Assembly (NCBI GenBank): GCA_036346205.1
Contig: JARFJB010001814.1
Coordinates: 372,001 to 436,000 of the forward strand
Origin: Vesta saturnalis
Lineage: Eukaryota; Arthropoda; Insecta; Coleoptera; Lampyridae
Direction: 5' to 3'
Length of the DNA stretch: 64,000 bases
A program made the translations under genes and the position numbers. Position 1 is the stretch's first letter, and the number at the start of each line of letters is the position of its first letter. The notes beneath the pieces were generated by a model. The model had not been told where the DNA came from, searched no databases, and saw only the letters and a list, made by a program, of their open reading frames with translations. This document shows positions 56,761 through 64,000 of the stretch, one piece after another.

Positions 56761-57645
56761 TTCTAATAACGACGCGGGTAATGGCACATTGGCGAAAAGT
56801 TCTTTACTTTTACGCGTACGCGATACAAAAAGGATATTCACTGTACTTATCACAGACAGTGAGTGTCTTCGGATAAAACGCATATTTATATGAAACGTGT
56901 AGGAGGCATAAAGAAGACTACTATGGATTAAGTAACACATTAATTTAAATATAAGTAATTACCAAAGAACAATTGTAATAATTTCTGAAAACTTTAAAAG
57001 TGATACATGATGATAAAGCAATCTCATTAAAACTGAATTGGTTTGTGTGCAAGAATACACTGATTAGTTCTGTGAAATTCCTTTTGTATACGTTCAAATA
57101 ACAAACATTAATGTAAATTTATAACAAATGTATAAAAACTTTATGATATTGAAAACTAAAGTTTTTGTTAGCTTTATTGTCGAGCGTCGAGCTTCTTTAC
57201 AAAAATTGAATGCAGCTTAGAAAAGAGAGGTCCATCTTAATTACCCTAATGTGTGGCTAAGCACTATTTTTAAGTTTTATAAAACGTTATAAACAGTTTG
57301 TCACATCGACTTATCCAGATGCGTTAAAATGCATTAAACATGAACTACTAGAATTAAGTATTGACTGCGATTTTAAAACGAATCTGTACAAAATGTGAAT
57401 TAAAGATCAAAGACGTTCTAATCAGTTTATATTTTTGATAAAGAATTCATTGATGTAGCCCTTAACAAATTACATTCCTTGAAGCATTAGTAGACTATAT
57501 TTGTAACGTATAACAAGACAAAAGAAAATGTATTTTACATTGCAAAGGAGTAACTTTATGATAATTAAAGTAAGACAATCAATAATTTAAAATGGTGGGT
57601 TCAAAATATATGAATGAAAATTTAATACAGAAAATGGATTAATAT
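56761..57645. other. Non-coding, nothing recognised
   Basis: AT-rich sequence up to the start of the LTR. No motif. Confidence 0.5.
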
Positions 57646-58669
57646 TGTAACGTGCCACTTCTAGGCTATCATTACATTAATTTAAGTTTTGAATTTTTGT
57701 TATTATTGGTAAACGTATTTATATAACGTTGGTATTTCTAGCCATTTCTTTTTCTTTCAATAATTAAGGTTTGATATAGGTCCATATTTTCTCGTTAGTG
57801 TGCATAATTACGAACATCCGTGTATATATCGTTACGGTCTATAATGGCTATCTTAGCCGCATCAATTTTTGTTGTTCTCTATGCAACGCGAACTGAACTT
57901 ACTTATTTACGTTCGTTCTACCTTTCAATGCAGTACATTATAAATTTTTGAGTGCTACTCCCTTGCGTTAAAAATTGAGAAACACCCAATGTGTTAATGA
58001 ATTTCGTATAGTAACTGATAGTATAGGAAAGCGTGGCCAATGACGTCACGAAGTTAAATATATAAAATGCGTGCATGATAATGCAATTTTATCCTGAAGA
58101 ATCAAAAATGAAGATACCTTTGTTTTGTATCAATAATGCCTAATAATTTCGTAGACCCAACATCTGCTTTAGTGGTCTGGTCTACATTTCGTTTATTTGT
58201 ACGTTAATGAAGACAATTGGTAGTGTTTATTATATAGATAGGAAATGAAGTTCTCAAACTGCAGTTCGTTTCAAAACAAAGTTAACACATATTTATTTTG
58301 AGTGTAAGAAAATGTAAGTATGTATCCTTCTAATGCAAAGTACGTTTTAAGTAGATAAAAAGGCAGTATAGTGTTGTGTGGATACGGTTATAATGTAAAG
58401 AAACAGCTGACTTCGGTTAACTAAGATAAAAATATTTGAGTGCATAACCTTGTAACTGTAATGTTTTTTGACAAAGGTCAAGCAGCCTTTATTATTATAC
58501 GAGAAATACTGTTTTAGTTGGTTTTATGCTGAAGCTAATCATATATTATATTGTTTTATTAAATATACAGATAAATACAGCTGTTTAGTATTATTCAGAT
58601 TACCTGCGGTATTAATGTACAACTTTCTCAATTTTTCTTGTATTTTAATTATTTAACCTATAAAATTTA
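57646..58669 (+). repeat. 5' LTR of retrotransposon
   Basis: Matches 60842-62397 in order and orientation, with blocks such as TTTCAATAATTAA, CTACCTTTCAATGCAGTA, GAAAGCGTGG, CTTTGTTTTGTATCAATAAT, GTCTGGTCTAC and ATTACCTG. It ends just before a primer-binding site. It holds about 130 bases near 58320-58450 that the other LTR lacks, and lacks the element nested at 61327. Confidence 0.75.
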
Positions 58670-58670
58670 G

Positions 58671-58682
58671 TGGCGCCTAACG
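58671..58682 (+). promoter_or_regulatory. Primer-binding site (tRNA-Lys type)
   Basis: TGGCGCCTAACG differs by one base from TGGCGCCCAACG, the complement of the 3' end of tRNA-Lys used by many insect LTR elements. It lies one base after the LTR. Confidence 0.7.
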
Positions 58683-58743
58683 AATCAAATCTTAACTGGG
58701 TATAGCTATGAACATATCTCTCCCTCCCTCACATCCAGATAAA

Positions 58744-59520
58744 ATGAGTTCTCAATCTACAGCAAATCTCTATATTTTTATTTGTTTACACAACGTATAT
58801 TTATATTGAATTTCGCTTTTGTGCATTGTATGTTTGCATTTACAGGATTCATTTAAGTACAGTTCAGTGTTTTATATCTTACGTTTACATTTATTGGGTT
58901 ATTGCATTTTTGTGAATTTTACGTACCTATAATCCAAAATGAATACTCAACATTTAAAAAAATATTAAATGGTTTCAGAATCACTTTCTCGTGAAATAAA
59001 GTCTTGGTTAAATCAGGATCAATGTAGAAGTCAGTTACGTGGTATTTTAGCAACAATCTACAGCAATCCATTATACCTTCAGATTTAAATTTAGAAATTA
59101 CAGAAATTCAAAAGACTTGATGAAATTTTTACTGTTTTAAGTAATAATGATATACCTCCTACAATTAACGATTGTTTAAGATTTAAATCGCATTTAATAC
59201 ATTTAAAGAGACGAATAGATTGTTGTCCATTTAATGATGATACAAAATCAAGCAAGGAGAAATTAATTTCAGATTTATGTTTGATTAATGGTATTTTATT
59301 AGAACGTACAAATGTAGACGAATGTACAGATTGTTCAGTTGTTACAGTTCATGATACTTCTTCAGTTTCATTTAGTCGAAAACAAGTTCCAATATATAAA
59401 TGGGAATTAAATTTTCAGAAACTAATCCTTGTGAAAGTGTTATGTCATTTCTAGAAAAAGTCGATGACTTATGTGAGTCCCGGCATGTAAGGTTACTCAA
59501 AAACTCCTCTTGCTTATGAA
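58744..59520 (+). pseudogene. gag: LTR retrotransposon gag relic
   Basis: ATG AGT TCT CAA TCT begins a short frame at 58744 that recurs after the second LTR at 62.47 kb. From a likely splice acceptor (TGGTTTCAG near 58979) a frame reads SLSREIKSWLNQDQCRSQL, then (after a break near 59080) NDCLRFKSHLIHLKRRI and KEKLISDLCLINGILLE, QVPIYKWE and, one frame over, NPCESVMSFLEKVDDLCESR. The last block corresponds to the VPVYKW..F...SL..FL..V..L..A segment of Gypsy-type Gag. No protease or pol follows. Three or more frame breaks. Confidence 0.65.
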
Positions 59521-59607
59521 CTCCAAAATTTGAATAGAAATAATGTTGGCCAGTTCCACGTCAAAGATTTGAAACCTAATTTTTCGAATTTTGAATAAGT
59601 TTGTATA

Positions 59608-60374
59608 CAGGGTGAGCCAATAGTTCGTAGGTGGAAGATTGTGGGTTTATTAAGGAGTATTTCTAAAGTTTGTTGATGAAATGTTGTGTTTATGTATTCT
59701 TCTACTTAATAAATAATGTTTTATAATGCGAATCGTTTTTTGTTTACTTTCCATGGGTTACTAGATAATACAAACTAAAAATTGAAAAATACATCAAACT
59801 AATCAGAAATTGTGAAATTAAAAGAAAAATAGCGAAGATAGATACAGACTATTTATATCGTTGAAAGGTAAAAAAATTCGCATTTGATGCAAAAATGAAA
59901 AAATAGCCGTTACATTTGAAAAAATCAAGTTACTGTTTTGAAATTTTCTAAACGGACAAAGTAATTTCTCCAAACACAAGAAGAATTAGGATTTGACCGT
60001 CCGGTTTACGCTACTACATTTCATGTCTGGTAACATCGCAGAGTCATGGCCTTCTGAGTTTTGTGATCCCTCCGATATTTAGTTTTTTTCAGACATCTAC
60101 TTTTTGTAAAAATGACGAAGTGCGGCTAAACGATTCGTTTTAGGTACTATGTGTGATACCATAAAGTCGCACTAGAATTGACTAAGAAATCCAAAAATGC
60201 AAAAATATACAGGGAGTTCCATTCAAAAAATGTAACTTTGTAAATTTGCGATTCAAGTGAAAATATTTTAGGTTTGTAGCTTTAAGGATACCCCACCACA
60301 TCCCATCAACAAACCTTAGAAATATTCCTGAATAAACCCACAATCTTCCACCCACGCACTATTGGCCCACCCTG
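59608..60374. mobile_element. 767-bp TA-flanked MITE with long TIRs
   Basis: CAGGGTGAGCCAATAGTTCG at the left and its approximate complement (CG...CTATTGGCCCACCCTG) at the right extend as inverted repeats for about 75 bases, including GTGGAAGATTGTGGGTTTAT. TA lies outside each end. There is no coding capacity. A second CAGGGAGTTCC motif inside (60209) may mark another nested end. It inserted in the internal region of the LTR retrotransposon, after gag. Confidence 0.8.
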
Positions 60375-60504
60375 TATGGGCAAACATGGTTTATTATAGT
60401 TAGGTAGGATTAGTATACATTTTCAGTTATGATTGATCCTTTTAGGTCTAGTTGAGCTTCAACTGTTTCGTCGAGTTTAGTATTCTTTTTGGTTAATATT
60501 TTTA

Positions 60505-60715
60505 TAGTTTGATTGTGTGCGTGTCTGTGTGTGGGGGTGTGGGGGGGGAGGGGTGTGGATGTGGGCGTGGGCGCGTGCGTTCGCGTGCGTGTGGGTGGCG
60601 GTCGGGCGATCGGGCGAGGCGTGCGTGCGTGTGTGCGAGAGCGGGCGGGCGGACGGACGAGTGCGTGTGTGCGTGTGCGTGCGTGTGTGTTTGTGTGTGT
60701 GTGTGTGTCTGTCGC
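60505..60715 (+). repeat. GT/GC-rich compound tract
   Basis: GTGTGCGTGTCTGTG, GGGGGTGTGGGGGGGGAGG, GGCGGGCGG-type and (GT)n words. Frames on both strands are artefacts. The G-run part (60532-60551) could form a quadruplex. Confidence 0.85.
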
Positions 60716-60841
60716 AGCAAATGTAGTATAGTTGTCGTATGTTTGGGTGACGATAGTAAGACGATCTGGATCATAACTCTTCGGACAACTTGTGACGTAG
60801 TTTAGGATTCCTACGGGTCTTATTTTTTTTATTTTTTTTTG

Positions 60842-62397
60842 TGACTAAGTGGCATTCCCAATTTTTGGCTATCGTTACCTTAATTTAAGTTTTGAATTTG
60901 TGGTATTATTGGTAAATATATTTACATCACGTTGGCATCTTTAGGCATTTCTTTTTTCTTTCAATAATTAAAGTTTGGTATATGTCGATATTTTCTCTTT
61001 AGTGCATATAATTAGGAACATTCGTGTATACATCATTATCGTCTATAATAGCTATCTTAGCGACATCAATTGTTATTGGCGCAACGCCAACTGAACTTTA
61101 CTTCATTTCTGTTCGTTCTACCTTTCAATGCAGTATGTTATAAATTTTTTAGTGCTACTTCTCCTTGCATAAGGTATGTAACGGTTTTTTAATACATTTT
61201 GTATGTATTATATTTAATAGGGAAATCCCCTGGCATTAAGAATTGAGAAACAACCCATGTGTTAATGAATTTCGTATCGTAATTGATGGTATAGGAAAGC
61301 GTGGTCGATGCCGTCACGAAGTTAAATATTATCCTCGCCAGGATTGTTTACCGCTGCATCATTAATTTAGTAATTTAGCCATCCATTTTGTTTATAGTGT
61401 CTTCTCATATATAAAACAGTGAATTAAATAGGCATGGTCAACATTTGACGAAATCGACGTACAGTATTAAATAAGCAAATGTAGTAGAAAGAGTAAACCT
61501 TATAAAAGCGAAATCAATTTGTTTTATATGCATATGAATTTAACTCTCATTTAACTAATACTTTATAACCTCCATTTACAGGATATTGTTTTTCAACCGT
61601 TATCATTACGATAATCAACGTTCTCTAATTCTTACAAAATAAACCACAATAAATAAGTAATTATATTTTGGAATTCTTCAGCTTTAAATAGTGCCATTGG
61701 GGTATATTTTCTAATCAGAATTTAGTATAACGAAAATAATTGTGACTCATGTTTTTCATATTACACCATATGATTATATATGAAGACGTAGCGGTAAAAT
61801 TCCTGGCCAGGATAATACTTAAAATGGCGTGCATGATAATGTAATTTTATTTTGAAGAATTAAACATGGAGATACCTTTGTTTTGTATCAATAATGCCTG
61901 CTTTCGTAGTCTCAACATATGCTTTAGTAGTCTGGTCTACGTTTCGTTTATTGGTACGTTAATGAAAACAATTCTTATCCTGCTGTATGTTTATTATATG
62001 GATATAAAAAATGAAAAAATCTCAAACTGCAGTTCGTTTCAAAATAAAGTTAACACATATTTATTTTGAGTGTAAGAAAATGTAACGTTTGTGACAGGTC
62101 AAGTAGCCTTTATTATTAAAGCTGTACAGTGTTAATCATTTTTCGTTTTGAATTCTATGTAAACATAGGTTATATGTTTGTATAGTTTTGTGTTGAATTA
62201 GTAATTAGTTAATATCGTAAAGCTTTACAAGAAGTACCGTTTTAGTTGGTTTTATGTTGAAATTAAACTGATATTATTTTGTTTTATTAAATATACAAAT
62301 ATATACAGTTGTTTAGTGTTATCCAGATTACCTGTGGTATTAATGTACAACTTTCTCAATTTTTGTTGTATTTTAACTATTGAATCTATAGAATTAA
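60842..62397 (+). repeat. 3' LTR of retrotransposon (with nested element)
   Basis: Same family as 57646-58669 and the relic at 0.6 kb. Longer because of the insertion at 61327-61818 and about 100 extra bases near 62120-62220. A second primer-binding site and leader follow, so it is also the left LTR of a further, now unrecognisable, copy. Confidence 0.75.
61327..61818. mobile_element. 492-bp TIR element nested in the LTR
   Basis: TATTATCCTCGCCAGGATT at the left is the approximate complement of AATTCCTGGCCAGGATAATAC at the right. TTAAA stands on both sides (61322-61326 and 61819-61823). The paralogous LTR at 58.05 kb has GTTAAATATATAAAATGCG uninterrupted. No coding capacity; a MITE. Confidence 0.75.
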
Positions 62398-62398
62398 G

Positions 62399-62410
62399 TG
62401 GCGCCTAACG
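62399..62410 (+). promoter_or_regulatory. Second primer-binding site
   Basis: TGGCGCCTAACG followed by the same leader as at 58.68 kb (GAATCAAATC, GGGTATAGCTATG) and ATGAGTTCTCAATCT. Confidence 0.7.
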
Positions 62411-64000
62411 AATCAAATCATACCTGGGTATAGCTATGGACATATCTCTGCCTCCCTCGCTTCCTGACAAAAATGAGTTCTCAATCTGCAGTAAGCAATG
62501 TACCTTGCTGAGCTAGACCGTGGTGCAAACGTTCAAATTCCAATCCCTATATTTATATTTGTTATAATATTGGTATTACTAATATGAAAAAGTTAACGAA
62601 ATAAAATCTTAATTTAATGCCATCGCTACAGTTAGTTAATATTTATAGAAATGAATTAATACGAATATGATGTTTATTCTGTAATAAAAAATGAAAGAAA
62701 CGATTCCAAAAAATAAATGCAACGGATGTTACGTAAAATGGAATTTAATAATACCAAGGCAGAATAAAACTAGTAAATAAGATCTAACGTTTTGTTATTT
62801 CAAGGGGAAATATATGTACACTACAGCTTTCCAAATACCTAAAACTAAATCAAGTAGTTGTATATAATATATGTTAGCAATAAAGCTGCACGTTCAGCAT
62901 ACAAACTAGTATGTAGAATCGCTTATATCATAAAGAGATGTCTGTGAAGACCTTTTTTTAATGAGAAACTTTACCGTAAGAGGTTCTACAAATATAACAT
63001 AACAGTTTATGTATCACATCAAGGAAAAAATTTATTTTATAATTGGACACAATAAAAAATTAATATAAATAAATATGAATACTTGATATATTATCATGTT
63101 TCAATATTTAAAAAGCTGTAGAAAAACACTCTGCGGCTGAAGCACAAGTAACGGAAGCTTTTGCTTCTATTACTCCCTTAAGACTAACACATTCAGAAAA
63201 TAAAATCTATAGCGACGGCATAAACGTAAAAGTAGCAAGGGTTTATAATTCACCCTTGAATAAATCATATTGGTGGGTGGAATACAATTTTACTGTTTGA
63301 TATTATTTCGTAAAGCTCCTTAGCGAAAGAAAAACCTGAAAATTTGTTTTTGTATTATATAAATGGTTTCAAAAGAACCCATATGTCATTACCATATGTA
63401 TATATGTGTCCCCGTATTTGTGTTTGTATATAAGTATAGAAGTGTTTACAAACCAAAATTTATAATTAATATCAAAAACTCTATGGTCTAACCCTAACGT
63501 CAGCGGACTAATTTCAAAGTAGCTAAAGCACGCAACCAATCTACCAATTAATTTGAAATTGCTAAATTCCGTGTCTTTTAAAATATTAGCTTGTTAACGG
63601 TAATTTGTCAAAAACAATGATAGAACTTTGTGACACTAATACCTAAATACTAAAATTGAATGCCTAAAATATGTTTTTAATCAGTAATTATTTCCAAATT
63701 ATGTTGCATAATTTTATGCGGTGTATTCAAAGTAGCTTAGAGTAAAAGCTGGCCATGTATGTGATTAAAGCCGTAGTAAATCAGTAAAGGAATAGATTCT
63801 CACCTTGATGGCAATTACAGAAACATACAAGTTTGTATAATCTCGTGTAAAATGTTTATTAGCAACTAGACAAGTAAATCAGACAAAGGAGGTAGAGAAC
63901 CCTAGTTCAAATACAGTTTACATTATTATTACGTTACAATATCTGAAAATCATTATAACCTATAGAACATAAATAAATAAAAGCTTTGACAACCAACATC
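62411..64000. other. Retrotransposon leader, then nothing recognised
   Basis: About 90 bases of leader and gag start match 58683-58765. Beyond 62500 the sequence is AT-rich with no legible motif to the end of the window. Confidence 0.5.

Noticed and set aside
60502..60805. Cys/Val/Arg and His/Thr frames
   Set aside because: Low-complexity translations of the GT/GC-rich tract.

Overview
The window looks like a nuclear chromosome segment from an arthropod, most likely an insect. It is AT-rich and full of long TA microsatellites. Introns are visible as GT...AG joins that restore conserved reading frames. Its coding remnants all belong to transposon families typical of insect genomes: Penelope-like, Jockey-like, Ty3/Gypsy-like, mariner, PIF/Harbinger, Crypton-like and Polinton. 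I find no ordinary host protein gene. Almost every supportable reading frame comes from a mobile element, and nearly all are broken by stops or frameshifts. The species cannot be named from the sequence alone.

Layout. 0.6-1.0 kb: decayed LTR. 2.2-4.3 kb: two adjacent fold-back elements separated and bordered by TA tracts. 6.3-6.7 kb: a Myb/SANT-like gene relic with intact splice sites. 7.7-11.5 kb and 15.9-18.1 kb: two direct copies of one composite block (Gypsy gag, HARBI1-like transposase, Jockey 3' end). Between them, at 12.4-15.5 kb, lies a Polinton/adintovirus-type virion gene cluster: minor capsid, pX-like protein, major capsid, an unassigned gene and an adenain-like protease. 18.4-20.2 kb: Gypsy RNase H scrap, Penelope ends and a tRNA-derived SINE with target-site duplications. 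20.4-26.4 kb: a tandem duplication; one copy carries a 2.07-kb solo-LTR-like insertion and the other preserves the empty site. 26.6-27.4 kb: an intron-bearing DDE transposase relic. 27.6-28.2 kb: two tandem tRNA-Ala-like cassettes, with a third copy at 7.7 kb.

30.6-37.2 kb: Penelope-like elements in opposite orientations, with a mariner relic, a small TA-flanked element and a second solo-LTR-like insertion. 39.4-40.9 kb: a Harbinger element with its two convergent genes. 41.1-42.3 kb: a Crypton-like tyrosine recombinase whose coding exon is split by a TA tract. 43.1-45.1 kb: a decayed LINE. 45.3-48.9 kb: a composite minisatellite of GT/GC-rich arrays alternating with five copies of a 216-bp spacer. 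51.6-56.8 kb: Penelope, DDE, mariner (TIRs and TA duplication visible) and Jockey-like remnants. 57.6-62.4 kb: an LTR retrotransposon with two LTRs, two primer-binding sites, a gag relic and nested TIR elements.

The genes do not form one working pathway. The window records nested insertion, duplication and microsatellite growth. The most unusual items are the Polinton virion cluster flanked by a repeated composite block, hammerhead-ribozyme-like cores in the Penelope ends, TA tracts inside recombinase and transposase exons, and the composite minisatellite. Coordinates of decayed elements are approximate. No alignments or searches were run, and family names rest on motif recognition.
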